The notes beneath the pieces are model-generated. The model saw only the letters and a program-made list of their open reading frames with translations, did not search any database and was not told where the DNA came from. A stretch of 64,000 nucleotides of DNA from JANSWY01 sp965243755 (GTDB taxonomy: Bacteria; Bacteroidota; Bacteroidia; Cytophagales; Cyclobacteriaceae), in assembly GCA_965243755.1 (NCBI GenBank), contig CBDEVW010000004.1, positions 620,001 through 684,000 of the forward strand, written 5' to 3'. The position numbers and the translations under genes were made by a program. Shown piece by piece: positions 1-9,730 of this stretch (the stretch's first letter is position 1; each line of letters starts with the position of its first letter).

Positions 1-142
1 AAATCAGACTCAGCGATTTTGGTACCTTCCAACCTGGAAAAACGATTCTAGCAACCATATACCGGAGGTCTGTACATACCACCAATTAAAAAGGATTTTT
101 TATTCTATTCATCGGGACACTGATAAGGTTATTTTATTAATT
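1..142. other. left edge, undecided
   Basis: A plus-strand frame is open from position 3 to a TAA at 87-89 and could be the last 28 codons of a gene running in from the left. A minus-strand frame starting at an ATG near position 58 is also open to the edge. Neither peptide is recognisable and they overlap, so no call is made. Confidence 0.25.
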
Positions 143-151
143 TTGGGCAAA

Positions 152-1048
152 ATGGCCGAATCAGAAAAAAAATATAGAAAAAAGAAGCTGGGGAGCTATC
201 CTTTTGTTAGCGTGGTTTTCAGCATCTTTATTACTCTATTTGTAATTGGCGTATTTGGCTACCTGATGATCAACGCTACACAAATCACAAGAACCATCCG
301 TGAAAATGTAGAGTTACAGGTGTTTTTGAGAAAAAATGTTTCAGAAAGTGAAATGCTGAGACTTAGCAAAACGCTTTCAACTAAGGATTATACTTTAGTA
401 AAAGATAACCAACCAAAAATCAGGACCATTTCGAAAGAGCAGGCAGCACAGGAATATATTGAAGATACCGGGGAGGATTTTGTTGCCTTTTTAGGAGAAA
501 ACCCATTGAGAGATGTTATTGTAATTAACATTCAGGAAGCTTATCATCATCCTGATAGTCTTCAAAAAATACAAAAGGAGATTACTGCAATGTCAGGGGT
601 CTTTGAGGTTTCTTACCTCCAGAATATGGTCAAAAACATTAATGATAACCTTAAGGTTATTTCAGCGGTACTACTGGGTTTTGCACTATTGCTACTATTA
701 GCAGCATTAATCCTGATCAATAATACCATAAAACTAGCATTGTTCTCACAACGCTTCCTCATCAGAAGTATGCAGTTGGTAGGGGCTACATCAGGGTTTA
801 TTCAAAAGCCATTTTTGAGAAGAGCTGTAATTTATGGTCTGTTTTCAGCATTATTAGCATCAGGGTTACTCTATGGGCTAATTCAATACCTCAATACCAG
901 AGTCCCTGAGTTGCAGCAGCTTCAACAAATGGAGAGCCTGCTTATTTTGTTTGGGATCATAGTACTATTGGGTATGTTGGTGGGATTTACCAGTAGCTAT
1001 AGGGCTGTGAATAAATATTTAAAAATGTCTCTGGACGAATTATATTAA
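152..1048 (+). CDS. ftsX: cell division protein FtsX
   Basis: Inner-membrane partner of the ATPase FtsE, which relays cell-division signals to periplasmic peptidoglycan hydrolases. The protein is 298 residues. A basic cytoplasmic N-terminus is followed by one membrane segment (about residues 15-40), a periplasmic FtsX extracellular domain of about 120 residues, and three closely packed membrane helices in the last 130 residues, which is the FtsX/MacB permease topology. The ATG at 152 is preferred over the in-frame TTG at 143. It opens a tight rightward operon with the next gene 2 bases downstream; ftsE is not in the window. Family assignment rests on topology and on the conserved Bacteroidota gene order. 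Confidence 0.9.
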   Translation: MAESEKKYRKKKLGSYPFVSVVFSIFITLFVIGVFGYLMINATQITRTIRENVELQVFLRKNVSESEMLRLSKTLSTKDYTLVKDNQPKIRTISKEQAAQEYIEDTGEDFVAFLGENPLRDVIVINIQEAYHHPDSLQKIQKEITAMSGVFEVSYLQNMVKNINDNLKVISAVLLGFALLLLLAALILINNTIKLALFSQRFLIRSMQLVGATSGFIQKPFLRRAVIYGLFSALLASGLLYGLIQYLNTRVPELQQLQQMESLLILFGIIVLLGMLVGFTSSYRAVNKYLKMSLDELY

Positions 1049-1050
1049 GA

Positions 1051-1260
1051 ATGGATAATAAAGAAAAGTTTGCTTTCCAACGAATCAACTATATCATCAT
1101 GTTGATTGGAATTGCGGTATTGATTTTGGGTTTTGTGATTATGTCTATGGACAAAGAGACCTATGGGTTTGGATTCATGGGATTGACATTGGGGCCAATT
1201 GTGGTGATGCTGGGTTTTTTAACGCAGTTTTTCGCAATAATGTATAAACCGAAAAAATAA
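1051..1260 (+). CDS. DUF3098 small membrane protein
   Basis: A 69-residue protein with two hydrophobic helices (about residues 13-32 and 40-63) joined by a short polar loop, beginning with a charged segment containing FAFQRINY and ending KPKK. Size, topology and position between ftsX and uppP match the DUF3098 family of Bacteroidota, which has no known function. It lies 2 bases after ftsX and 3 bases before uppP, so it is almost certainly cotranscribed. Its neighbours suggest a cell-envelope role, but nothing in the sequence shows one. Confidence 0.85.
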   Translation: MDNKEKFAFQRINYIIMLIGIAVLILGFVIMSMDKETYGFGFMGLTLGPIVVMLGFLTQFFAIMYKPKK

Positions 1261-1263
1261 TCA

Positions 1264-2055
1264 ATGGACTTATTGGAAGCGATAATCCTTGGGATTATCC
1301 AGGGACTGACTGAATTTCTACCAGTCAGTAGTAGTGGTCATATTGAACTGGGGACCGCCATACTTAATATACATACCTCGGAAAATTTATTGTTCTCGGT
1401 TGTGGTACACGCGGCAACTGCGTTGAGTACCATACTGGTGTTTCGAAAGGATATCCTGCATATGCTGGATGAAATATTTCAGTTTAAATGGAATGAGTCT
1501 ACCGAGTTTGCAGTGAAAATCATCATCTCAATGATTCCAATTGCCATTGTAGGGGTGTTCTTTGAGGATCAGATTGAAGCATTATTTGGAGGGAACGTAA
1601 TGTTGGTGGGTTCTATGCTGCTCCTTACAGGGTTGCTGCTTTCTTTTACCTATTTTCGGAAATCTAATGATGGTAAGGTTGGTTACTTATCCGCTCTGAT
1701 CATTGGATTAGCACAATCCATCGCAATTCTTCCAGGAGTATCCAGATCAGGGGCTACTATCGCCACGGCTTTAATCCTTGGGGTTGATAGAGAAAGAGCG
1801 GCAAGATTTTCGTTTCTGATGGTTTTGGTGCCCATTATCGGAGCATCAATCCTCAAATTCAGGGATTATTTACAGCAGCCGCCTGTGGAAGAAGGAATAG
1901 GAGGAATGGTATTGCTTGCTGGTTTTCTGGCAGCATTTGTATTTGGTTACCTTGCATGTAATTGGATGCTTGGGATTGTGAGAAAAGGCAAACTGATTTA
2001 TTTTGCCATCTACTGCTTTGTTGTAGGTATCATTTCAATCATCACACAACTATAG
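1264..2055 (+). CDS. uppP: undecaprenyl-diphosphatase UppP
   Basis: Integral membrane phosphatase that recycles undecaprenyl diphosphate to the monophosphate carrier lipid for peptidoglycan and O-antigen synthesis. At 263 residues it has the usual BacA/UppP length. Both signature motifs are present: GLTEFLPVSSSGH near the N-terminus (residues 14-26, with the catalytic Glu and the Ser cluster) and PGVSRSGAT around residue 157. Several hydrophobic helices fill the rest. It lies in the ftsX-truB operon, 3 bases after the DUF3098 gene and 4 bases before truB. Confidence 0.96.
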   Translation: MDLLEAIILGIIQGLTEFLPVSSSGHIELGTAILNIHTSENLLFSVVVHAATALSTILVFRKDILHMLDEIFQFKWNESTEFAVKIIISMIPIAIVGVFFEDQIEALFGGNVMLVGSMLLLTGLLLSFTYFRKSNDGKVGYLSALIIGLAQSIAILPGVSRSGATIATALILGVDRERAARFSFLMVLVPIIGASILKFRDYLQQPPVEEGIGGMVLLAGFLAAFVFGYLACNWMLGIVRKGKLIYFAIYCFVVGIISIITQL

Positions 2056-2059
2056 CGCG

Positions 2060-2749
2060 GTGGAAAATATTTTGGAACAATATGCCGAAGGAAAAGCGAT
2101 TTTGATCGACAAACCACTGGAGTGGACATCATTTGATGTAGTTAAAAAGATCAGAAACAACATCAAGATTAAAAAAGTTGGCCATGCCGGTACACTGGAT
2201 CCGCTTGCCACCGGATTGTTAATCATCTGCACTGGTAAATTCACGAAAAAGATAGAACACTATCAGGGTATGGAAAAGGAGTATACGGGGATCATAGAAT
2301 TGGGAAAAACCACGCCCTCCTATGACCTTGAAACTGCTTATGATAAAGAGTTTTCAATCGACCATATCACTGAAGAAGATATCCATGCCGCTGCGAAAGC
2401 ACTAACCGGCACAGTAATGCAGGTTCCACCTGTATTTTCAGCGATTAAGATAGGTGGTGAAAGGGTGTACAACAAAGCACGCAGGAAGGAAAATGTTAAG
2501 CTGGAGCCAAGGAAAGTCGTGATCCGTACATTTGAGATCACTAAAATAGATTTGCCAGAGGTCCACTTTTGCGTACGGTGTTCCAAAGGGACTTATATCA
2601 GGAGTCTGGCCAGGGACTTTGGGACTCAACTAGAGTCGGGAGCTCATCTTAAGGCTTTAAGGAGAACCAAAATAGGTGATTTTTCCGTAGATGATGCTCA
2701 GGGAATAAATGAATTTATTGAAAGTCTACACGAAAATAAAATGACCTGA
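2060..2749 (+). CDS. truB: tRNA pseudouridine(55) synthase TruB
   Basis: Converts U55 in the T-loop of tRNAs to pseudouridine. The 229-residue protein has the TruB motif GHAGTLDPLATGLL with the catalytic Asp at about residue 46, and a later KGTYIRSLARDFG segment typical of the family. It is shorter than E. coli TruB and has little or no C-terminal PUA domain. The start is a GTG at 2060, the only sensible start after uppP. Its stop overlaps the start of ribF (TGATG). Pairing of truB and ribF is common in bacteria. Confidence 0.96.
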   Translation: MENILEQYAEGKAILIDKPLEWTSFDVVKKIRNNIKIKKVGHAGTLDPLATGLLIICTGKFTKKIEHYQGMEKEYTGIIELGKTTPSYDLETAYDKEFSIDHITEEDIHAAAKALTGTVMQVPPVFSAIKIGGERVYNKARRKENVKLEPRKVVIRTFEITKIDLPEVHFCVRCSKGTYIRSLARDFGTQLESGAHLKALRRTKIGDFSVDDAQGINEFIESLHENKMT

Positions 2750-3687
2750 TGATCATACTGGATGGTGCGGAAGAATTTAAGAAACATGATCATACCATTG
2801 TTACCATTGGCACATTTGATGGTGTCCATTTTGGTCATCGAAAAATCCTCTCCAAAATAGTCAATCAAGCCAGGGAACAAAATGGAATTAGCGTGGTGGT
2901 TACTTTCTGGCCGCACCCACGGTTAGTTTTGGAAGGCCCCAAAAGTACGTTACAACTACTCACTACATTTGAAGAAAAGGCCCGTATTATGGCTGAAATA
3001 GGAGTTGATGTAATTGTTAAAATTCCTTTTACTCTTGAGTTTTCGAAAACCACTTCCGAAGAGTTCATCCAGAAAATTCTCATAGACCAGATAGGGACGA
3101 AAAAACTGGTCATTGGATATGATCACCATTTTGGAAAAGACAGAGAGGGTAGCTTCGAATACCTGAAAGCAAACTCAAAACGATTTGGGTTCGAAGTAGA
3201 AGAAATTCCTCGACAAGACATTGATCATGTAGGCGTAAGTTCAACTAAAATAAGGCAAGCGCTACTGGAGGGTGATATTACCACAACCAATGAATATATG
3301 GGTCGACCATATCACTTCAGTGGGGAGGTGATCCATGGCGAAAAGATGGGAAGAGACTTAGGGTACCCTACGGCAAATATTAAACCAGTGGAGACGTTTA
3401 AGATCATACCTGGTGATGGCATATATGTGGTAGAAGTGAGGTTGGAACAACGCCGGTTTTATGGGATGTTGTACATTGGCAATAAGCCTACCCTGGAAGG
3501 TCGAAAGAAATCTATAGAAGTTAATATATTTGATTTCAACGAAGATATTTACGGAGATACGCTGGAAATATATATGCTGGATCAATTGAGGGGGGACATT
3601 AAATTTCCAGGTGTTGAAGAATTGAAGAAGCAATTGGATCTTGACAAAAAGAATGCATTAGCAATAATAAATAACCTACCCCAATGA
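2749..3687 (+). CDS. ribF: bifunctional riboflavin kinase / FAD synthetase
   Basis: Phosphorylates riboflavin to FMN and adenylates FMN to FAD. The N-terminal nucleotidyltransferase domain shows TFDGVHFGHRKIL (about residues 23-35) and a later VSSTKIRQAL, the substitute for the ISSTxIR motif. The C-terminal riboflavin kinase domain starts around residue 180 with GRDLGYPTANI and GDGIYVV. At 312 residues it has the normal length. It overlaps truB by 1 base and the following CoA-transferase gene by 4 bases, so translation is probably coupled. Confidence 0.96.
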   Translation: MIILDGAEEFKKHDHTIVTIGTFDGVHFGHRKILSKIVNQAREQNGISVVVTFWPHPRLVLEGPKSTLQLLTTFEEKARIMAEIGVDVIVKIPFTLEFSKTTSEEFIQKILIDQIGTKKLVIGYDHHFGKDREGSFEYLKANSKRFGFEVEEIPRQDIDHVGVSSTKIRQALLEGDITTTNEYMGRPYHFSGEVIHGEKMGRDLGYPTANIKPVETFKIIPGDGIYVVEVRLEQRRFYGMLYIGNKPTLEGRKKSIEVNIFDFNEDIYGDTLEIYMLDQLRGDIKFPGVEELKKQLDLDKKNALAIINNLPQ

Positions 3688-4379
3688 TTAATAAAGTAGT
3701 AAAAGATGCCAAGGAGGCAGTAAAAGATATTCCCAACGACGCTACCCTCATGCTTGGTGGTTTCGGTTTGTGTGGAATTCCGGAAAACTGTATTGCCGCG
3801 CTGGTTGAGCTCGGTGTTACCGGTCTCACCTGTATTTCAAACAATGCAGGAGTAGATGACTTTGGAATTGGCCTGATGTTGAAAACCAGACAGGTAAAGA
3901 AAATGATATCTTCTTATGTTGGTGAAAATGCAGAGTTCGAAAGGCAGCTGCTAACAGGTGAACTGGAAGTTGATTTGATTCCCCAGGGAAGCCTGGCGGA
4001 GCGGGTAAGAGCTGGTGGAGCAGGTATTCCTGCGTTTTATACACCTGCTGGCTATGGAACCGAGGTGGCTGAAGGTAAGGAAACCAGGGAGTTTGATGGA
4101 AAAATGTATTTGCTTGAAAGCTGGTTGAGAGCTGATTTTGCATTGGTTAAGGCCTGGAAAGGAGACACTGCAGGAAATTTGATCTACAAAGGCACTGCAA
4201 GGAATTTTAATCCCATGATGGCCACTGCCGGAAAAATTACGATTGCTGAAGTTGAAGAGCTTGTTCAGGCAGGAGAACTAGACCCTAACCAAATTCATAC
4301 ACCTGGTATCTATGTTCAGCGTATTTTCCAGGGAGTGAACTACGAAAAGCGCATTGAACAAAGAACTGTGTCCCAATAA
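3684..4379 (+). CDS. scoA: 3-oxoacid CoA-transferase subunit A
   Basis: First subunit of a heteromeric succinyl-CoA:3-ketoacid CoA-transferase, which activates acetoacetate to acetoacetyl-CoA. The 231-residue protein has the family motif GGFGLCGIPE (about residues 24-33) that binds the CoA thioester. The adjacent gene encodes subunit B. Its start overlaps the ribF stop (ATGA). Related CoA-transferases act on other short acyl acids, so the substrate is inferred from similarity to ScoAB only. Confidence 0.9.
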   Translation: MINKVVKDAKEAVKDIPNDATLMLGGFGLCGIPENCIAALVELGVTGLTCISNNAGVDDFGIGLMLKTRQVKKMISSYVGENAEFERQLLTGELEVDLIPQGSLAERVRAGGAGIPAFYTPAGYGTEVAEGKETREFDGKMYLLESWLRADFALVKAWKGDTAGNLIYKGTARNFNPMMATAGKITIAEVEELVQAGELDPNQIHTPGIYVQRIFQGVNYEKRIEQRTVSQ

Positions 4380-4394
4380 ACAACCCTGAAACCC

Positions 4395-5054
4395 ATGTTA
4401 GACAAAATAGGAATAGCCAAAAGAATATCCCAGGAAATCAAAGATGGATATTATATCAACCTGGGCATTGGAATACCCACCCTGGTAGCCAATTACATTC
4501 CCAATCACTTGAATGTCGTTCTTCAGTCTGAGAATGGCTTATTAGGAATAGGCCCTTTTCCAAAAGAGGAAGATGTAGATGCTGACCTGATCAATGCAGG
4601 TAAACAGACTGTCAGCATGCTCCCTGGATCATCATTGTTTAGTTCCGCTGAGAGCTTTGCTATGATTCGAGGAGGCCATGTGGATCTAACGATACTAGGA
4701 GCCATGGAGGTATCTGAAAATGGAGATATTGCCAATTGGAAAATCCCTGGTAAGATGGTAAAAGGAATGGGAGGCGCTATGGATCTAGTGGCATCAGCAG
4801 ACAATATCATTGTAGCAATGCAGCATAAAAGTAAGTCAGGAGCCTCCAAGTTGTTAAAAGAGTGCACATTGCCAATTACTGGTATCAATTGTGTCAATAA
4901 GATCGTTACTGATATGGCTGTGCTTGATGTTTTACCAGAAGGCGGTTTCAAATTATTGGAAAGAGCTCCGGGAGTTAGTGTTGAAGAGATCAGGCAGTCT
5001 ACAGAAGGGAAATTAATCATTGAAGGAGATATTCCAGAAATGAAAATAGATTAA
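4395..5054 (+). CDS. scoB: 3-oxoacid CoA-transferase subunit B
   Basis: Second subunit of the CoA-transferase, carrying the catalytic glutamate that forms the enzyme-CoA thioester. The SENG motif (about residues 45-48, in LQSENGLLGIGP) contains this Glu. At 219 residues it has normal length. It follows subunit A by 15 bases, and the M48 peptidase gene begins 1 base after its stop codon. Confidence 0.92.
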   Translation: MLDKIGIAKRISQEIKDGYYINLGIGIPTLVANYIPNHLNVVLQSENGLLGIGPFPKEEDVDADLINAGKQTVSMLPGSSLFSSAESFAMIRGGHVDLTILGAMEVSENGDIANWKIPGKMVKGMGGAMDLVASADNIIVAMQHKSKSGASKLLKECTLPITGINCVNKIVTDMAVLDVLPEGGFKLLERAPGVSVEEIRQSTEGKLIIEGDIPEMKID

Positions 5055-5055
5055 A

Positions 5056-5865
5056 ATGAAAAAAGTATTGCTTATCGGTTTAGTGGTTTTTGTTGCCTTT
5101 GCAATAAGTTGTGGGGATGGTGATGGTCCGGTGATTTTTTCTATTGATGAGGATATCGCCTTAGGGAAGCAGGTACGGGACCAGCTCGCCGAAGATACCA
5201 CTATTGTCATCCTTGACCCTGAGCAATACTCATTCGCTTACAATTACATGTATGCCATGCGAGATGAAATTCTGGCCTCTGGCGAAATCCAATATGATAC
5301 ACTATTTGACTGGGATATCTACATTATTCATGACGATGAAACGCTGAATGCTTTCGCAACACCCGGTGGATATATTTACATTTATACTGGCCTGATAAAG
5401 TTTCTGGACCGGTCAGATGATTTAGCGGGTGTGCTTGGGCATGAGATTGCTCATTCAGATAGAAGACATAGCATTAAGCAGTTACAAGCTCAGATGGGCA
5501 TTTCTACTTTGCTGAGTATTGCACTCGGTGAAGATCCAGGGAAATTAGCAGAGGTAGTAGGGACCATTACTGGTAATCTCGCGGGATTAAGTTTCAGCAG
5601 GGACCATGAGACAGAGGCAGATGAATACTCCGTAAGGTATCTGGTGGATACCCCATACCAGTGTGATGGTGTAAAATCCTTCTTTGAAAAGTTGCTGGAA
5701 GAGGATATGGCCGGAAATCAGCCTGAGTTTTTAAGTACACATCCTGACCCGGCAGATCGCATTGATGATATTAGCGCCAGGGCCGATGAGTTTGCGTCCT
5801 GTGCCAATAAGCCGCAGGTCAACCAACTGTCGTTTGCAAGTTTAAAAGTTAATTTACCGAGATAG
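5056..5865 (+). CDS. M48 family metallopeptidase lipoprotein
   Basis: Predicted zinc peptidase attached to the envelope, resembling the BepA/LoiP type of M48 proteases that act in outer-membrane quality control. The N-terminus is a lipoprotein signal (hydrophobic run ending AISCGDGDG, lipid-anchored Cys near residue 20). The zinc motif HEIAH lies near residue 132, and the third ligand is the Glu in HETEADEYS near residue 180. A conserved STHPDPADRI segment follows, as in other M48B/C enzymes. The length of 269 residues is normal. It lies between scoB and gldC in the same transcription direction; the substrate is unknown. Confidence 0.9.
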   Translation: MKKVLLIGLVVFVAFAISCGDGDGPVIFSIDEDIALGKQVRDQLAEDTTIVILDPEQYSFAYNYMYAMRDEILASGEIQYDTLFDWDIYIIHDDETLNAFATPGGYIYIYTGLIKFLDRSDDLAGVLGHEIAHSDRRHSIKQLQAQMGISTLLSIALGEDPGKLAEVVGTITGNLAGLSFSRDHETEADEYSVRYLVDTPYQCDGVKSFFEKLLEEDMAGNQPEFLSTHPDPADRIDDISARADEFASCANKPQVNQLSFASLKVNLPR

Positions 5866-5869
5866 AATT

Positions 5870-6205
5870 ATGAGAAAGTCGAAGATTTGGATAGAAGTAG
5901 AGTTAGATGATAACAACATTCCGGAAAAAATCAATTGGGATGCTGATGAGAAAGGGGATGAGGGACCTTCTGAGACTAAATCTATGAGCCTGGCACTATG
6001 GGATCACAACCAGAAAAACACCATGCGTATCGATTTGTGGAGCAAAGATATGCCGGTAGAGGAAATGAAAAGGTTTTATATAGATTGTGTGGGAGGTATA
6101 GCGCAAAGTGCCCTTAACAGTACCGGTGATGAGTACTTCAATGCGGAACTAAACGCAGTTTGTGATAAATTAATCAAGCATCTTCAGGATGAATTGAATC
6201 AGTAA
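5870..6205 (+). CDS. gldC: gliding motility protein GldC
   Basis: A soluble 111-residue protein beginning MRKSKIWIEVELDDNNIPE, which matches the GldC family that contributes to gliding motility in Bacteroidota. It has no signal peptide or membrane segment and is likely cytoplasmic. It is the last gene of the run starting at ftsX, 4 bases after the M48 peptidase. GldC homologues also occur in some non-gliding Bacteroidota, so its presence hints at, but does not prove, gliding. Confidence 0.9.
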   Translation: MRKSKIWIEVELDDNNIPEKINWDADEKGDEGPSETKSMSLALWDHNQKNTMRIDLWSKDMPVEEMKRFYIDCVGGIAQSALNSTGDEYFNAELNAVCDKLIKHLQDELNQ

Positions 6206-6408
6206 TTTCAGGACTAACCGTTCTTTGTAACTGATTGGTATTCACTAATTTTTCAGATACTTAATATTTCCAAATATTCTCTGGAAACGTCGGCTGGTAG
6301 CTTAATTTCTAAGAAAATATTATGCATGCAGAGTAATTTTCGTTGGTTTGTAAGATTAAAATCTGTAATATTAAAGTGTTGAAAAATATTCGCCCAAAAC
6401 CGAATCAA

Positions 6409-9360
6409 ATGAAGAACAATTACACAAAGAATTTTTTGATCATCCTGGCACTATTTTTTATGACTTTTAGTGTCAAAGCACAGGGAACAAAGGTTTCAGG
6501 AACTGTGAAAGATGAGTCCGGGGAACCGCTGATCGGTGTTAACATTTTGGTAAAAGGGACAGTAACCGGTACCATTACCAATCTTGAAGGAGACTTTGAG
6601 CTAAATGTCTCTTCAGCACCACCAATTACATTAGTTTTCACAAGTATTGGTTATGAACCTCAGGAATTAAGTATATCAAATGCTGAGGTAAACAACCTGG
6701 AAATCACCATGAATGAATCGATCCTGTTGGGTCAGGAAGTCGTGGTATCTGCCAGTAGAGTAGAGGAGAATATATTACGTTCTCCCGTTTCTATTGAGAA
6801 GATGGATATTCTGGCGGTACAAAATACTGCATCAGATAATTACTACAAGGCAATTGCCAACCTGAAAGGAGTGGATGTTGCTACCAGTAGTATCAATTTC
6901 CAGATCATTAATGCCCGGGGCTTTGCTTCTACAGGTAATACCAGATTCGTTCAGCTTACGGATGGAATGGATACGCAGGCACCAGCGCTTAATTTCCCGA
7001 TTGGGAATCTTAATGGTCCATCAGAATTGGATGTGGAGAGTCTCGAGTTGATCCCGGGAGCTTCTTCTGCATTATATGGGCCAAATGCATTTAATGGGAT
7101 ACTGCTGGTAAACAGTAAAAGCCCATTTGAATATCAGGGAGCAAGTGCATTTGCGAAAGTTGGAGTAAATCATATTGGAAGCGATGCGGACCAGGGGGCT
7201 GCACCTTTATATGAGTTTTCTGCACGCTATGCTAAAGCATTTAACAACAAGTTTGCATTCAAACTTAACCTCAGTTACATGAGAGCTGATGACTGGCACG
7301 GAACCATGCAAGACGACAGGTTGGAGGAATTTAATCCGTTTTCCAGTATTGGCGGTGTGAATCCTGGTGCAGACAGGCTTAACGTCATGGGTGATGAAGG
7401 ATCGCTAAATCTTAACATACTTAGGTTCAGTAGAAATACTGCAACCTCTTTGGGTTGGCAAACGTCTGCTTCCATTACTGCTTATAGTTCTGGCGCCACG
7501 GCATGGCAGTTTGCTCAGAATGGTTTTCTACCAAACCATGTAGTGGCTGCACCTGGATATCAGGAAAAGTATTTGGTTGACTATGGCGCTGAAAACTTTA
7601 AGGCCAATGGGGGATTATACTATCGTATCAATGATCAACTGGAATTGAGTTACTTGTATAACGGTGGATTCGGTACCAGTATTTATACTGGTGCGCAGAG
7701 GTATTCTCTTGCGAATTTCGGTATTCAGCAACATAGGTTGCAGTTGAGAGGTGATAACTTTTTTGTAAGAGCTTATTCTACCATTGAAGACTCAGGGGAT
7801 TCATACATTGCCGAATTTTTGGCATTAAAGATTAATGACAGAAGGTTTGGGGGTACTACCAATTATTTAACATCGTACCCTTTGTTTTACTTACAGCATT
7901 TGCATGATGAATATGGCTATCGACCAAGTGATGATCCCAATTCTGTAACCTTAGAACAACAGTTAGCAGCTCACCAATTTGCAAGAAATACTCTGGATGC
8001 AGCAAACCCATTGGTCGCAGGATCTGATGAATTTAATGCCATCAGAGATGAAGTGAATCAAGGAGTAATACCTAGTGGACCTAAGTTTAATGATCAGTCT
8101 GCACTTTATCATGGTGAGGTACAGTACGACTTCAAAAATCAGATATCATTCATGGAGCTGATGGCCGGTGCAAGTATCAGACAGTTTGCATTAGGATCAA
8201 ACGGAACCATTTTCCCGGATACTACTGGTAATGATATCAACATCAATGAGTACGGTGCTTATGTTCAGGCGGGTAAACGATTTACAGATGCACTAAAGGT
8301 GAGTGGATCAGTAAGGTACGATAAAAACGAAAATTTTGATGGTCAGGTCAACCCTAGAATTTCTGCTGTATATACAGTAGGTGCAAATCACAACTTCAGG
8401 GGATCCTTCCAGACAGGTTTTAGAAACCCGACTACTCAGGGTCAATACATCTCACTTGATATTGTTTCAGCAAGGTTACTGGGTGGACTACCTCAGTTCT
8501 ATGAGTTTTACGAGCTTACCAGAAGAAGTAGCACTAATGTCCCCCTTGCCTTTACCGGAGGTTCAGTGCAAGCTTTTAGAAATCAGGTTTTCACAGGGTT
8601 AAGTCCTTACGATCCATCAGCCACAAGTTTACTTGAGCCTTTTACAGAAGCTAAGCCAGTTAAACCTGAAAAGGTACGTTCTTTTGAAGTAGGCTATAAA
8701 AGCTTGATTGGAAATAAACTATTGGTTGATGCGGTGTATTATTACAACACATTTACTGATTTCATTACTCAGGAGAGAATTGTGCTGGCAAGCGAACTGA
8801 CTCAGGCAGATGCTGATGATGTAAATGATGAAGCCGGGGCAGATATTGTTGCTGCAGGAGACCCTCAGTATTCCAGTATTCTTAATGGCTCATCAAGAAA
8901 TACATTCCAAATCTACACAAATCTGGAAGAGGAAGTAACTTCTCAAGGTGCTGCGATTGGATTGACTTATTCATTATCAAGAGGATATACTTTAGGTGCA
9001 AATTATAACTGGAATACATTCAATGGTGGATTTACTGAAAATCAGTTGAATGATTTTAACACACCTGAGCATAAAATGAACATTAAGTTTGCTAACAGGA
9101 AAGTAACTGACAGAATAGGATTTGGATTGACTTACAGGTGGCAAAGTGAGTTCAGGTGGGAGTCTTCATTTGGTATTGGAGACGTACCTGCATATGGTAC
9201 TCTGGATGCTCAAATTAGTTATCGAATGAAAGAAATTAAATCTGTGTTCAAACTGGGAGGTAGTAATGTGTTAAACCAGTACTATAATCAGAGTATTGGG
9301 GGACCAAACATTGGAGCGATATATTACTTCTCTGTAACATTTGATCAATTGATGAATTAG
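6409..9360 (+). CDS. TonB-dependent outer-membrane receptor with carboxypeptidase-regulatory-like domain
   Basis: A large outer-membrane beta-barrel importer energised by TonB. From the ATG at 6409 (better than the upstream TTG/ATG options because it places MKNNYTK and a hydrophobic run ending VKAQG as a signal peptide) it is 983 residues. After the signal peptide comes a CarboxypepD_reg-like beta-sandwich (VSGTVKDESGEPLIGVNI... about residues 25-105), then a plug domain with the LELIPGASSALYGPNAFNGI segment (about 205-230), then the barrel ending in an aromatic C-terminus. No SusD partner follows, so the ligand is unknown. A terminator lies just downstream. Confidence 0.92.
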   Translation: MKNNYTKNFLIILALFFMTFSVKAQGTKVSGTVKDESGEPLIGVNILVKGTVTGTITNLEGDFELNVSSAPPITLVFTSIGYEPQELSISNAEVNNLEITMNESILLGQEVVVSASRVEENILRSPVSIEKMDILAVQNTASDNYYKAIANLKGVDVATSSINFQIINARGFASTGNTRFVQLTDGMDTQAPALNFPIGNLNGPSELDVESLELIPGASSALYGPNAFNGILLVNSKSPFEYQGASAFAKVGVNHIGSDADQGAAPLYEFSARYAKAFNNKFAFKLNLSYMRADDWHGTMQDDRLEEFNPFSSIGGVNPGADRLNVMGDEGSLNLNILRFSRNTATSLGWQTSASITAYSSGATAWQFAQNGFLPNHVVAAPGYQEKYLVDYGAENFKANGGLYYRINDQLELSYLYNGGFGTSIYTGAQRYSLANFGIQQHRLQLRGDNFFVRAYSTIEDSGDSYIAEFLALKINDRRFGGTTNYLTSYPLFYLQHLHDEYGYRPSDDPNSVTLEQQLAAHQFARNTLDAANPLVAGSDEFNAIRDEVNQGVIPSGPKFNDQSALYHGEVQYDFKNQISFMELMAGASIRQFALGSNGTIFPDTTGNDININEYGAYVQAGKRFTDALKVSGSVRYDKNENFDGQVNPRISAVYTVGANHNFRGSFQTGFRNPTTQGQYISLDIVSARLLGGLPQFYEFYELTRRSSTNVPLAFTGGSVQAFRNQVFTGLSPYDPSATSLLEPFTEAKPVKPEKVRSFEVGYKSLIGNKLLVDAVYYYNTFTDFITQERIVLASELTQADADDVNDEAGADIVAAGDPQYSSILNGSSRNTFQIYTNLEEEVTSQGAAIGLTYSLSRGYTLGANYNWNTFNGGFTENQLNDFNTPEHKMNIKFANRKVTDRIGFGLTYRWQSEFRWESSFGIGDVPAYGTLDAQISYRMKEIKSVFKLGGSNVLNQYYNQSIGGPNIGAIYYFSVTFDQLMN

Positions 9361-9385
9361 ATAATATAGTAATACTTTAATGTGA

Positions 9386-9415
9386 AAGCAGAACTAATAT
9401 GGTTCTGCTTTTTTT
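9386..9415 (+). terminator. rho-independent terminator after the TonB receptor
   Basis: A perfect 9-bp stem (AAGCAGAAC / GTTCTGCTT) with a 7-base loop is followed directly by a T run, 26 bases after the receptor stop codon. Confidence 0.88.
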
Positions 9416-9673
9416 ATGCAGGATAAGTCACCCATCCGTCTTTCTGGGATGTCAGGATAAAACTTCTACTACTTATCGTATTACGGAAATCTGGAGTAGC
9501 CAGGTATTGCTGTGCTTAGTAGCAAAAATGCATGATTCTCTCTTATCTGAATTCGAGATTGTTGCTGTATTCAATTTACTTTAAAGTATGGTTGAGATAG
9601 AACAGCGTATGGATTTAATGACATGTATATGGAAAGCGTGTGGTGTTGGCGCTTGGTGATCAAGCCTGTGCAA
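9416..9673. other. gap with no recognised gene
   Basis: This stretch between two convergent terminators holds only a 61-codon open frame (9399-9584) that starts inside the preceding terminator, has no family resemblance and no usable leader. I see no RNA gene or repeat in it. Confidence 0.5.
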
Positions 9674-9705
9674 ATAAAAAAAAGGTCAGCAATTATGCTG
9701 ACCTT
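9674..9705 (-). terminator. terminator of the fasciclin gene
   Basis: The minus-strand transcript would form a 9-bp stem (AAGGTCAGC / GCTGACCTT) followed by a U run, encoded by the A run at 9674-9683. It lies 25 bases past the stop codon of the minus-strand fasciclin gene. Confidence 0.85.
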
Positions 9706-9730
9706 CTTAAATTATAAATGTTTTATTCTT

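Noticed and set aside
9399..9584. 61-codon open frame after the TonB receptor
   Set aside because: It starts inside a strong terminator hairpin and shows no signal, domain or plausible leader.
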